A stretch of 64,000 nucleotides of DNA from DATKRB01 sp963794215 (GTDB lineage Bacteria > Actinomycetota > Acidimicrobiia > Acidimicrobiales > RAAP-2), in contig CAWCCQ010000002.1 in assembly GCA_963794215.1 (NCBI GenBank), forward strand, positions 186,001 to 250,000. The letters run 5' to 3'. Below, piece by piece: positions 55,123-62,829 of the stretch. A model generated the notes under the pieces. It was given only the letters and a program-made list of their open reading frames with translations. It had not been told where the DNA came from and did not search any database. Each line of letters begins with the position of its first letter. Positions within the stretch are counted from its first letter, which is position 1. A program made the translations under genes and the position numbers.

Positions 55123-55990
55123 AAGGACTTATACAGGAAACAACCGAAGAGAGAGCCGATGAACCACAGCTAATCACAGCAGTTGCCTGCGAGAACTCAT
55201 TGGTGGTTACTCGCCCCGTCTGATAGGTACGTCCCTGCTAGCCCAGCTGGTGTTGGTGACGAAGGAACCAGAAGTCAGATGAAAATTGAGGTGAAACGAT
55301 GTAGCCGTGCTCCCCACGGGGAGCGGTAGGACTCAAGAGGAGTCCGAGGCGAGCAGGAGTTGCAGTCCCCCTCAAGTCATCCCACTCAATGGCGGGTAGG
55401 GAGCACGGGGAGGCGAGAGACTGTTAGCTTCCGGTCCAGCAAGGGACCGGTCATGGTAGGACGACCCGGCGTTGAGAGGCGTGTTATACGCAACCGGTGT
55501 GGGCGGGGTCATGGTTGAGCTGTTCATACTCAGTCATGATTGAAAGCAGTCAGAGCAGAGCAAACCCTTGATAGATGGTACCCGAGGTGAGGCCAGGACC
55601 CAAGGGCAATGAACGTGCCCTCCAATAGCAAAGTAGTGGAGTAGGTAGCCGAGCACCCACACAGGAATGCTCGGTACCGACAGGAACCACTACATCGGTA
55701 GCCTCATGGTGGTACCTCTTTGTCTTCGTTGAGGTAGCTGTGCTGGTGGTTAGGTAGAGACGTGAGACAAGGATGATGCTGCGCCCATACGGTCGGCGAA
55801 CCGCCGCTCGGGAGTCGAGCGTTTCCAGAGTCATTCCCTATTGACGACACTGGCCCCAAGAGACGGCGAAACCGTTCATTCGGCTTGCCGCTAGAGGCGA
55901 GGCATCGCCACAAGCCTTCCCAATGCCTCTGTGGCTCGTTCTGAGCCCCGCAAATGCGATGCAGGTGTAGACGGACCTTCTGAGCCATAA
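55123..55990 (+). ncRNA. Putative large structured non-coding RNA
   Basis: About 0.87 kb with no credible protein gene and base composition nearer 50-55% GC than its neighbours. Many perfect helices occur. A 9-bp long-range helix joins 55306-55314 and 55399-55407. Local stems are 55329-55334/55340-55345, CCGGTCC/GGACCGG at 55431-55437/55444-55450, CCGAGCA/TGCTCGG at 55649-55655/55668-55674, TACCGA/TCGGTA at 55675-55680/55695-55700, TACCTC/GAGGTA at 55713-55718/55731-55736 and CGCTCG/CGAGCG at 55805-55810/55816-55821. A crossing pair of helices lies at 55899-55935. The size and the phage-like setting recall the GOLLD and ROOL classes, but identity is unproven and strand is inferred from the promoter. 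Confidence 0.5.
55899..55935. other. Possible H-type pseudoknot or switch in the RNA region
   Basis: GAGGCAT (55899-55905) pairs with ATGCCTC (55923-55929), while GCCACA (55907-55912) pairs with TGTGGC (55930-55935). The two perfect helices cross, giving an H-type pseudoknot or two mutually exclusive hairpins. Confidence 0.5.
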
Positions 55991-56241
55991 AAGCGGGCTG
56001 AACCCTGAGGGTCCCACGATCATGACCGACGACTTGGAGTTTCCGACAGCTGATGCGTAGGGCGCTCCTCCCCGAACTGCGGGCACGGTGGGAGGCGTCT
56101 CGTTGAGCAACCACAATCCGCAACAACACCCGGTTCACTCGTCCGCCCCGAGGAGTCTCGTCGGGTCCATGATCCCGGCTCCATGAGCCTGCCGACGATG
56201 AGGCCGTCCGCCGTGCAGCGGGTCAAGTACCGTCTCCTGGT

Positions 56242-56712
56242 GTGGGTACGTGGAACACCGGCATCTTCGACAACGACGAGGCCAGCGACATCCGAGCCGA
56301 TTATCGAGAGCTGATCGCCTCGGGCCTCGACTCCGAAGAGGCCACTCAGAAAGTGATCGAGATCCACGGCCCGTGGTCCGATGACGCCGTGGGTGGCACT
56401 CCGTGGATCGCAGTCGCCATGACCCAATGGAAGGTCGGACGCCTGCTGGACTGGGTGAGAGATCGTGCAGTCCGTGTCATCGACGAAGGCGCAAACCTCG
56501 AACTCTGGGAACCCGAGGATGTCGACAAGCGCCGCAAAGTGTTGGCCACGGCTCGGGCCACGCTTCTCTCCGAACAGCGACCCGCAGCTCGTATCAGAGC
56601 CGAGGCGACCCCATGTCGCCCTTTTCTCCCGGCGACATCCTCAGGTATCGCAGTAGCTCGGGTCGGGAGGTTGCGCTCGGGGCGATGCGCAACCAGACCT
56701 ACGAAGGGCTGA
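56242..56712 (+). CDS. DUF4259-like protein, C-terminus uncertain
   Basis: The start MGTWNTGIFDNDEASDIRADYRELIASGLDSEEAT is typical of DUF4259-type proteins (GTWxxGxFDND). The next ~80 residues (WIAVAMTQWKVGRLLDWVRDRAVRVIDEG; DVDKRRKVLATARATLLSEQ) are also good. After residue ~120 the translation becomes Arg/Pro-rich, which suggests a frame change at about 56580-56610. The function of the family is unknown; it recurs in mobile elements. Confidence 0.65.
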   Translation: MGTWNTGIFDNDEASDIRADYRELIASGLDSEEATQKVIEIHGPWSDDAVGGTPWIAVAMTQWKVGRLLDWVRDRAVRVIDEGANLELWEPEDVDKRRKVLATARATLLSEQRPAARIRAEATPCRPFLPATSSGIAVARVGRLRSGRCATRPTKG

Positions 56713-56917
56713 TCAGAACCATGATCGACACCGAGTTCAACTCCCCCCGGTCGACCAGCTCGTCGCCGCAGAACCGGTCGTTCTTACCGCCGAGAGTGGC
56801 TATCGCACCATCAGGCTGACCACCCTGTGGCTACCTCAGCAGGCACAGGGTCCTGAGTGGGAGGTCATCGCCAATGTCCCCTTCCCAGAAGGGCGGCGTG
56901 GAATCGGCTCGGGCTGA
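56613..56917 (+). CDS. Hypothetical protein, frameshifted
   Basis: ATG 56613 opens MSPFSPGDILRYRSSSGREVALGAM. After ...TEFN a C6 run near 56743 must be C7 to continue as PPVDQLVAAEPVVLTAESGY and LTTLWLPQQAQGPEWEVIANVPFPEG to TGA at 56915. It may be the real C-terminal half of the preceding DUF4259-like gene or a separate small protein. Confidence 0.45.
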
Positions 56918-57485
56918 CCTACGTCAAACGATCACGGTCCAAACGGCTTGCCGAGGTTTGGATCGAGGCGCAAATGGAATATTGGTGGCAGACAAGTCAA
57001 CGCGACCACCCCGAAGCTGATGCGGTGCAATCGCTCATCGATTCTTGCCCGACTTGGCCTGGGTTGCGTACGTCCTGGACAGGTCTTCCAGGAAAGTGGC
57101 TCTGGACGTGGCAATCGAGACCGGACGACTGCTCAACAGCGCTCGGTCTAGCTACAACCCCGATATGGGAGGAAGTCGAGTCGATGCTGGATGACGACCC
57201 GGCCCAGCACAAGGTGGCAAGCGCCTTCTTAATGGCGTAGCCAGTATTGCGACCCACCCCGAGGCGAGCTTCTCCCGCACCGACCTTGATGGTCTCCTCG
57301 GGCCACGCAGTCTGCGGACGATGGCGGAGATAGACCCAATATGGGAGAGCGCAGAGAGGGAACCGGCCCAACCGCTGCTACTACGCACCGGCGACTTCGT
57401 GCCAGAAATGTTGTGGTCGGCTCGTACCCTGTACCGACGCCTTGACGACGGCCGCTATGCCGTCCGCCACGACCCGACGGCCTAA
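56918..57485 (+). CDS. Hypothetical protein, multiply frameshifted
   Basis: One protein appears in successive frames: RLAEVWIEAQMEYWWQTSQRDHPEADAVQSLIDS, then LPDLAWVAYVLDRSSRKVALDVAIETGRLLNSARSSYN, then RLLNGVASIATHPEASFSRTDLDGLLGPRSL, EIDPIWESAEREPAQPLLLRTGDFVPEMLWSART and LDDGRYAVRHDPTA to TAA at 57485. Frame changes lie near 57045 and 57170-57215. The repeated RLLN/ATGR-like pieces hint at an internal repeat. Unknown function. Confidence 0.45.
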
Positions 57486-57646
57486 CTCTGCACGGAGCCG
57501 TAGAAGCACTCTACAACGCCGGTGGCTCGATCTGAGGCCCTCAATCGCCAGACGCCCACATGAAAGGCGCCCCGACCCCAATTGGTGCGCACAGGTCGAC
57601 GTGATGAAAAGGGAAAGCGACACGAGCCGCCCTTGCTCAGAGCTGC

Positions 57647-57883
57647 TCAGCCTGCTGACGATCCGGGGTGGTCGTCGAGCTGAGGCTTCATGGGATGCAG
57701 CTCGGTCACGGGCGCTGTCCTCGACCCAAACCAACGACGGATCGCCGCAAAGACCGAACGACGCTCGGGTCGCTGCTGCCCACCGGGGCGAGTTGTCAAT
57801 GCCGCCTGGCCGAGGGCATTGGCGAGCATCGTGATCAGTTTCGGCACCTCGGTCAGGTCCACCCGGGTGGAGGCCACGCACAC
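57647..57883 (-). CDS. Small hypothetical protein (78 aa)
   Basis: GTG start. STRVDLTEVPKLITMLANALGQAALTTRPG forms a good amphipathic helix; FAAIRRWFGSRTAPVTELHPMKPQLD follows. No family is recognised. It is on the opposite strand to the gene at 56.9-57.5 kb. Confidence 0.45.
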   Translation of the reverse strand: MCVASTRVDLTEVPKLITMLANALGQAALTTRPGGQQRPERRSVFAAIRRWFGSRTAPVTELHPMKPQLDDHPGSSAG

Positions 57884-58009
57884 GTCGTCACGCCAGTGAC
57901 TCAGATAAGCGTTCGTTGATCAGCGTGCCACGTCGCCCTCAGCCCTGCGCCAGAACCTCGGGCGTCGGGAATCCAAAGGTGCTTGCTGGGAGCCTTTCCC
58001 ACCTCTCGA

Positions 58010-58885
58010 TTATCCGGCGATTGGCATGCTTTGTCGAGTGGCGAGCCCTTGGTCACAGGTCGACGCCGACGTCCCAGAGAATCCCGACGCTATCGAGGCA
58101 ACACTCGGAGGCGCCCGTATGTCTCTGTCGGCAGGTTCAGTGCTGTCACCAGACCCGAGATCGGGTACACAGCAGGCGGCAGCTCTTCTACGTGCTTGGT
58201 GATGAGCGAGACAGCGAACGTGAGGTGCGAACCCTGGGGCGATGGTGGGCGAGGGCTCAGATGGGCGAAACATCGGGGCATAGCTGCGGCGTATCACTGA
58301 GGGCAATCGCACTCCGAACTCCGGATCATGAAGGCGGGCGATCACCAGATCAAGATCCTTCGGCCGACCCACCCACGTCGTGGTCCCGACGTTAGCCACA
58401 CGCATATGAATCGTCGGCTCAGTTCCCCGCACCACTTCAACTTCTTCGTCCGCCCGACTGAAGCCGCAGATGCTGACGCCGTCGGGCTCGACTCGGCCAA
58501 GCCTGCTCTTCTTCAAATACCCGGGCGAAGGCCCAGTCCCCTTCATCACGCTTCTGGAACATGGCCACCACCCACGTATTGGCCTTGACGGGTGCGGTGT
58601 GCCAAGAACTCGGCGCTTCCATGAATTACGCATGGTTTCAGCCAGAATTTGCCATCCACCCATGTGCCCGAGTCGCTCCCACGTCCGCCGCATCTGCTCC
58701 CGCTCCGTCGTGACCACGAGGTCAGAGGTCAGCGATTCGAGGGACTGACCGGGAAGGGCCAAGGCGGCAGCATCGACCTCCCACCACGCAAGGTCGATAG
58801 TGCTGCGACCGTCGGCCTGGTCAACCATCAGGTGACGGCGAGTGCCTCGCCACGGGGTCCACGGAACGAGAATCCAAGAGCGCAT
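58010..58885 (-). CDS. Hypothetical protein, multiply frameshifted
   Basis: N-terminal MRSWILVPWTPWRGTRRHLMVDQADGRSTIDLAWWEVDAAALALPG and TTEREQMRRTWERLGHMGGWQILAETMRNSW are convincing. The next part lies in another frame (APVKANTWVVAMFQKRDEGDWAFARVFEEEQAW), then SICGFSRADEEVEVVRGTEPTIHMRVANVG, DLDLVIARLHDPEFGVRLPSV and finally VEELPPAVYPISGLVTALNLPTETYG in a third. At least three frame changes are needed. No family is recognised. Confidence 0.45.
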   Translation of the reverse strand: MRSWILVPWTPWRGTRRHLMVDQADGRSTIDLAWWEVDAAALALPGQSLESLTSDLVVTTEREQMRRTWERLGHMGGWQILAETMRNSWKRRVLGTPHPSRPIRGWWPCSRSVMKGTGPSPGYLKKSRLGRVEPDGVSICGFSRADEEVEVVRGTEPTIHMRVANVGTTTWVGRPKDLDLVIARLHDPEFGVRLPSVIRRSYAPMFRPSEPSPTIAPGFAPHVRCLAHHQARRRAAACCVPDLGSGDSTEPADRDIRAPPSVASIASGFSGTSASTCDQGLATRQSMPIAG

Positions 58886-59154
58886 CGTATTCCCCGGCGA
58901 CCACCTGTCGGCAAAGCCCAAACATGTGACCACAAATCATCTAAGCGAACACACGTTCGTAGGAAGGATCTCGTAGCAGACGGGAGGTCATAAGCCTGCC
59001 ATTCTCCGGCTGGGCCGACGTCTTCTAGCAGTCCCGATACGGGCATCCCGGGGTCTCTATGCGTTAAGACATCGCCGCAGTGACCGCACCTACGGCATCG
59101 CCCCCGGGGCTTCCTAGTCGCCGCCCTCTTGAGCTGGTCCTCAGGTCGGCACAC
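58828..59154 (-). CDS. Small Cys-rich protein, possible zinc ribbon
   Basis: The frame contains GRCRRCGHCGDVLTHRDPG with C-x2-C-x2-C and, just upstream in the same frame, a further RCGQDHGKHDRYRDGKVCRPEDQ segment that would add ligands. The start at GTG 59154 probably misses this extension. The C-terminal 20 residues overlap the neighbouring gene. It may be a phage-type zinc-finger protein; function unknown. Confidence 0.4.
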   Translation of the reverse strand: MCRPEDQLKRAATRKPRGRCRRCGHCGDVLTHRDPGMPVSGLLEDVGPAGEWQAYDLPSATRSFLRTCVRLDDLWSHVWALPTGGRRGIRCALGFSFRGPRGEALAVT

Positions 59155-59350
59155 CTTCCCGTCCCGGTAGCGGTCGTGCTTTCCATGATCTTGCCCACAG
59201 CGATCGGGACCACGAGCCTCATGGAGGTCTCCACCTCAACCACGGCCTAGCCCAAGGGGAATCATCGAGAGCAACCCTGTCCTGCCGCCGCAATCTCCGC
59301 CGAAGAGGTGAACCGAAGGTTTCGGATTCATTTGAGGCACGGAGCGAGCA

Positions 59351-59866
59351 GTGAAGAAAATAGACGTCACCGATCGGCTACAGCCGACGCTTTTTGGGTG
59401 TAAGGACTACACGGGCAACCAGAACCCCCAAGGCTACGGCCGGGTCGGGTCGGAGCTGGCGCACCGCAGAGCCTACGAAGCGGTGCACGGACCTATCCCG
59501 GAGGGCCTGTGGATCGACCACCTGTGTGGGAATCGGCTGTGCTGCAACGTCGACCATTTGGAGGCGGTGACCCCCCGAGAGAACATCTTGCGGAGTCCGA
59601 ACACCCTCGCCTCTGTCAACCTGGCAAAAACGCACTGCAAGAGTGGGCACCCATTCGACAAGGCGAACACGTATCGCCGTCGGGAAGGAGGACGTGCGTG
59701 TCGCCAGTGCCATCGAATCGCCAACGCCGCTTGCCACAAGCGGTCTGCCCGAAAGAAGCAAAGCGAAACGACTCACGGCGGGCGGGCAAAGGGTCCATCG
59801 AAGAAACCAGTCGTCCACCACAGGCGTAGGCGTCGTTCGGGACGGCAATTGATTGCTAACCGCTAA
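59351..59866 (+). CDS. HNH endonuclease, phage/homing type
   Basis: A 171-residue nuclease. HRRAYEAVHGPIPEGLWIDHLCGNRLCCNVDHLEAVTPREN is a complete HNH/zinc-type active site (DHLC...N...H). A second zinc module with CKSGHPFDKANTYRRREGGRACRQC lies after it. The C-terminus is very basic. Such genes are spread through phages and homing elements and may be selfish. The GTG start is at 59351. Its last codons begin a segment that is duplicated 2 kb downstream. Confidence 0.85.
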   Translation: MKKIDVTDRLQPTLFGCKDYTGNQNPQGYGRVGSELAHRRAYEAVHGPIPEGLWIDHLCGNRLCCNVDHLEAVTPRENILRSPNTLASVNLAKTHCKSGHPFDKANTYRRREGGRACRQCHRIANAACHKRSARKKQSETTHGGRAKGPSKKPVVHHRRRRRSGRQLIANR

Positions 59867-60022
59867 GATGAAACCATAATGATGCGTGCTTGGAAGCGAT
59901 GGTGGACTCACCTCAAGGACAACAGGCGAGCTTGGGAAGACGACATCCGAACCAGGGAAGGCGCCGAGTCCAACATTGGCGATGACAACTCGGCCTCCTA
60001 GCTTCCGTCGGTACTGGCTCCC
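59829..60022 (+). repeat. Imperfect ~190-bp duplication, copy 1
   Basis: This stretch, from the last codons of the HNH gene through the micro-ORF at 59879, recurs at about 61832-62022. Shared words include CTAA..TGAAA..A, TGGAAGCGATGGTGGACTCA and GGGAAGACGACATCCGAACC. The copies differ by point changes and a two-base deletion. Confidence 0.75.
59879..60001 (+). CDS. Micro-ORF (40 aa), duplicated
   Basis: ATG ATG start; MMRAWKRWWTHLKDNRRAWE is basic and Trp-rich, followed by an acidic end (DDIRTREGAESNIGDDNSAS). A second copy at 61886 retains the same peptide apart from a two-base deletion, and most differences are silent or conservative, so the peptide was probably selected. It could be a small membrane-active or protein-binding peptide. 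Confidence 0.5.
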   Translation: MMRAWKRWWTHLKDNRRAWEDDIRTREGAESNIGDDNSAS

Positions 60023-60106
60023 AGCGGTTACAACTCCTTCCCGTCGTTCGTCGGTTGGTACGAGGGACCACGTTCTCCGGTTCATTCCGGGGACTAGGGC
60101 CGCATC

Positions 60107-60448
60107 GTGAGACGATTCCTCCCCTGGCTCCTGCTCCCAACCCTGGGCGTGGCGACTGCCCTGGGCGTGGCTCTCGGACTCTCCTGGGCGCCCGAGCGGA
60201 TGCGGCTCGTGGGCATGAAGGAAATCGCTCAGATGCTCGACCTCTCCGCCGACCGTGCCAACCAACTCACCCACACCGAAGGTTTCCCAGCTCCCATCGA
60301 CACGTTAGCCATGGGTCGAGTGTGGGACCGCTCCCAGGTAGTCAGGTGGGCCATCCGTGACCGGCGGCACCGCTACGGCAAGCATGGTCCTCTCTGGCTG
60401 GCGCTACCGAGATGCGATCGGGAGATGGGCGGACAAGGGCTGACGTGA
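60107..60448 (+). CDS. HTH protein, possibly fused to a transmembrane leader
   Basis: The frame from GTG 60107 begins MRRFLPWLLLPTLGVATALG, a signal/membrane helix, then changes character to MRLVGMKEIAQMLDLSADRANQLTH, a MerR/excisionase-type HTH, followed by WDRSQVVRWAIRDRR. The leader is a near copy of the start of the next gene, so the natural HTH protein may start at the ATG 60199 and the leader may be a duplication remnant. The TGA overlaps the start of the next gene (GTGA). Confidence 0.5.
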   Translation: MRRFLPWLLLPTLGVATALGVALGLSWAPERMRLVGMKEIAQMLDLSADRANQLTHTEGFPAPIDTLAMGRVWDRSQVVRWAIRDRRHRYGKHGPLWLALPRCDREMGGQGLT

Positions 60449-60924
60449 GGCGCTTTCTCCTCCCCTGGCTCCTCCTAGGTGTGCTCGGGATGGCGACTGG
60501 ACTCGGAGTCGGTCTCGGAGTGGCGAACAATCCCACCCCCACGGCAACTTCCGCTAGCGTTCGCCTCGTCCCTACGTGGAAGCCGCCCAATGTTGCGGTT
60601 GGAGTCGTGGCGGTCGGCCACCACTGTTCGAGACTCCTTATCCTTGCAGTGAGCGACGGCCTTGCGCCGAAGTTTCCGCCCTCGTTCATCGGGTACGGGC
60701 AGGCACCCTGCCAGATTCCGATGCCTCAAAGTCTGGCTCCGAGTCCGCTCATGCGGGCCGTCTTGCGCCTGGACATCTCGGGTCGTCACGTCACGATTCT
60801 CGAACAAGGAGGAACGGCCTGGGCGACGTGGCAACAAGGGAGCGAGCATTTCTTGGTCTGGTCCCAACAAGTCTCGCTGCCCCACGTCGTGCGGTTCATC
60901 GCAGAACTGAAGGCCGCATCGTGA
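60445..60924 (+). CDS. Membrane-anchored or secreted hypothetical protein
   Basis: 159 residues. MRRFLLPWLLLGVLGMATGL is a signal/anchor helix. The rest is beta-rich with two Cys (AVGHHCSRLLILAVSDG; GYGQAPCQIPMPQ) and a C-terminal TILEQGGTAWATWQQGSEHFLVWSQ. No family is recognised. The GTG start overlaps the HTH stop. A third degenerate copy of the leader begins right after its stop. Confidence 0.5.
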   Translation: MRRFLLPWLLLGVLGMATGLGVGLGVANNPTPTATSASVRLVPTWKPPNVAVGVVAVGHHCSRLLILAVSDGLAPKFPPSFIGYGQAPCQIPMPQSLAPSPLMRAVLRLDISGRHVTILEQGGTAWATWQQGSEHFLVWSQQVSLPHVVRFIAELKAAS

Positions 60925-61290
60925 GATGACTCCTGCTGCTCGGCGGACTGGACGGCTCCATGGCGGGGCCACACCTGAACGCACCCATCATTGCGGCGAC
61001 CGGCTGCTGAGCTGACCGCTGGCGATTGCTCTCAGACTGGGGGTTGCCTCCCCACCTGCCTGCGAAGTCGAATCGCTGCATTGCCAGCGTTTTGCCAGAG
61101 GGCGATGCTCATGCCGGAGCGATGGTGCCGAGACGACTACTTCAAACACTGATGGCGCTTCGGTCAGAGAGATGGTGATGGCCTATCTCCAATGGCGATT
61201 AGCTGGTCACCACGGGTCCACGGAATAATCCTCTACGGGAGGGACGTTGTGGCCACTGTTGGGAGGGACGTGGAAACCAACTGAACGACA
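60925..61290. other. Gene-poor stretch with leader remnant and short repeat
   Basis: About 365 bases. At its start, CGTGAGATGACTCCTGCTGC resembles the leader starts of the two preceding genes. GGGAGGGACGT occurs twice near 61239 and 61260. Nothing else is recognised. Confidence 0.4.
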
Positions 61291-61563
61291 GTGAGGTGGA
61301 AGTTGAAATATCGCTTGGCAGGAATCGTCCTGGTGACGCTGTTGGCTTTGACCGCCGCCTTCGTATTCGTGGCTTTGGACAGCTCCTCGACTCCCATCAA
61401 GACGTGGCAAGCGCTTCTCTTGTGGGCTGTCATCGGGTGGATAGGCTTCTCGGCTTTCATGCGGCAATGGGCGAAGATCCCTTCATCGCAGCAGACACCG
61501 CCTGCGGACATCCTTGGGCTTCCCCTGGCCGATGCTGCGTCGGACGAGCGATTGGTTGGCTAG
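61291..61563 (+). CDS. Small membrane protein (90 aa)
   Basis: Two hydrophobic helices (LAGIVLVTLLALTAAFVFVAL and WQALLLWAVIGWIGFSAF) after a basic start. GTG start. No family; it may be a phage-type holin-like or immunity protein, which is only a size-based guess. Confidence 0.6.
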   Translation: MRWKLKYRLAGIVLVTLLALTAAFVFVALDSSSTPIKTWQALLLWAVIGWIGFSAFMRQWAKIPSSQQTPPADILGLPLADAASDERLVG

Positions 61564-61612
61564 CAACGCCGCCGCTACTCAAGGGGCGCTGAAGACCGAG
61601 ACGTGCCTCCGT

Positions 61613-61810
61613 ATGGCTTGGAGGGTCCGTTCGACGTACTCCCGGCACCACCTTGCCTCGCCGTCAGGGGTCTGGATTGACCACGGACTCGACTACGTGG
61701 TTCTCGATGCCATGCGCCACGACCCGGTGAACCAGATCGTGGAGGCTCACCACGTGCTCATCTCCGAGTCGGCAACATGCTTGTTTCCAGTCCGCATCCG
61801 CTACTGCTGA
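61613..61810 (+). CDS. Doubtful small ORF
   Basis: 65 residues from ATG 61613 (MAWRVRSTYSRHHLASPSGV; DHGLDYVVLDAMRHDPVNQI). The composition is protein-like but there is no ribosome-binding site or family support. Confidence 0.3.
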   Translation: MAWRVRSTYSRHHLASPSGVWIDHGLDYVVLDAMRHDPVNQIVEAHHVLISESATCLFPVRIRYC

Positions 61811-61831
61811 ATTGCGCTCGTCCTGTACAAG

Positions 61832-62022
61832 CGTAGGCATCGTTTGGGACGGCCCTTGACTGCTAGCCGCTAAGGTGAAATCACTATGATGCGTGCCTGG
61901 AAGCGATGGTGGACTCACCTCAAACAACAGGCGAGCCTGGGAAGACGACATCCGAACCAGAGAAAGTGCCGAGTCCAGCCTCGGCGATGACAGCTCGGAC
62001 TCATAACCTCCCCTGGTATTGG
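61832..62022 (+). repeat. Imperfect ~190-bp duplication, copy 2
   Basis: Second copy of the segment at 59829. It begins with codons that match the HNH C-terminus, now without the rest of the HNH gene, and continues through the second micro-ORF. Confidence 0.75.
61886..62006 (+). pseudogene. Second copy of micro-ORF, frameshifted
   Basis: MMRAWKRWWTHL is identical to copy 1. Two bases are missing after CTCAA, after which the downstream frame reads NNRRAWEDDIRTRESAESSLGDDSSDS to TAA, matching copy 1. As written it is interrupted. Confidence 0.45.
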
Positions 62023-62048
62023 TCTCTAATCCGCCTAGACTTACTTTT

Positions 62049-62384
62049 ATGGCCAAAACCGTATTCGTAAAGTTGACCGACGATCTCGATGGGACGGACG
62101 CAGAAGAGACCATCTCCTTCGCTTTGGACGGCAAGGGCTACGACATCGACCTCTCAAAGTCCAATGCCGACAAGCTCCGCAAGGCGTTAGAGCCCTGCGT
62201 CACCAAAGCTGTTTCGTCAGGCCGGGCTGCCCGATCTCGCCCCGAGTCGTCGGATCGGGTGACGGAGTTCAGCAAGCTAACGGACGACGAGAAGACTCGA
62301 TTCAGAACCTGGGCGAACGCTCCTACGGCTCGGAGGATTGCCGATGCTAAAGTGCACGAGTGGGAAAAGGCCGGGAAGTCATAG
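62049..62384 (+). CDS. Lsr2-family nucleoid-associated protein, variant C-terminus
   Basis: About 111 residues. MAKTVFVKLTDDLDGTDAEETISFALDGKGYDIDLSKSNADKLRKAL is the Lsr2 N-terminal dimerisation domain. The C-terminal domain has KTRFRTWANAPTARRIADAKVHEWEKA, where canonical Lsr2 carries an RGR minor-groove motif; here only ARR is visible, so DNA specificity may differ. Mobile-element Lsr2 copies can silence or counter host silencing of foreign genes. The ATG at 62049 fits the family start. Confidence 0.88.
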   Translation: MAKTVFVKLTDDLDGTDAEETISFALDGKGYDIDLSKSNADKLRKALEPCVTKAVSSGRAARSRPESSDRVTEFSKLTDDEKTRFRTWANAPTARRIADAKVHEWEKAGKS

Positions 62385-62617
62385 CCCCCACTCCGCAGTC
62401 GTGGGGAAGACGGGTGTTTTTCGCCTCTGTGGTCGTCTGGAACGTTCTCATCGCCGTGAGCCTCGTTGGCACAATTGTCGTTGGTCATCGTCCGCACGTG
62501 CCCACGGAAACCACGAGAGTCGTCATTGGGGTGCTGCTTGACGTTTGGCTGGTGGGTAACGCCGTCATCCTGGGTTGCGGGTATCTGCTTCGGCGTCACA
62601 TGAGGCGTCAATCGTGA
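62360..62617 (+). CDS. Small membrane protein (85 aa)
   Basis: GTG start overlapping the Lsr2 end by 25 bases in another frame. Two hydrophobic helices (VFFASVVVWNVLIAVSLVGTIVV; VVIGVLLDVWLVGNAVILGCGYLL) and a basic end. Unknown function; co-transcribed with Lsr2. Confidence 0.55.
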   Translation: MGKGREVIAPTPQSWGRRVFFASVVVWNVLIAVSLVGTIVVGHRPHVPTETTRVVIGVLLDVWLVGNAVILGCGYLLRRHMRRQS

Positions 62618-62778
62618 GCGACGATCCGCCCGGCTTCTTCGCTCAGCCTGGTCGATCTTGGAGAATGGTCACAGACCCCGAGCCGGGTAGGGGCGGACAG
62701 CCGCCGCACTGTCCCACACAGGCAAGCGCCCCGCCGAACCATCGCTGTGGTGCCGTGGCGCTGTGCTCGGTGCTTTGA
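62614..62778 (+). CDS. Small hypothetical protein (54 aa)
   Basis: The GTG overlaps the stop of the membrane protein (GTGA), which supports translation. DDPPGFFAQPGRSWRMVTDPEPG is Pro-rich; the Cys/His-bearing second half (PHCPTQ...HRCGAVALC) could bind zinc. No family. Confidence 0.4.
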   Translation: MSDDPPGFFAQPGRSWRMVTDPEPGRGGQPPHCPTQASAPPNHRCGAVALCSVL

Positions 62779-62829
62779 GCAATCCGGACGCAATGATGGC
62801 GTCCCTGACACCGATAGTGGGCTGTACGA

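Noticed and set aside
55123..55990. Group II intron or group I intron
   Set aside because: No domain V-like hairpin with the AGC triad and GNRA-type cap, no maturase gene, and no recognisable group I core could be found.
55550..56427. Minus-strand ORFs of 92-144 residues across the RNA region
   Set aside because: They overlap each other in different frames, lack ribosome-binding sites and have low-information translations.
59378..60274. 298-residue minus-strand ORF opposite the HNH gene
   Set aside because: It runs antisense through the HNH active site and micro-ORF and has no protein-like features of its own.
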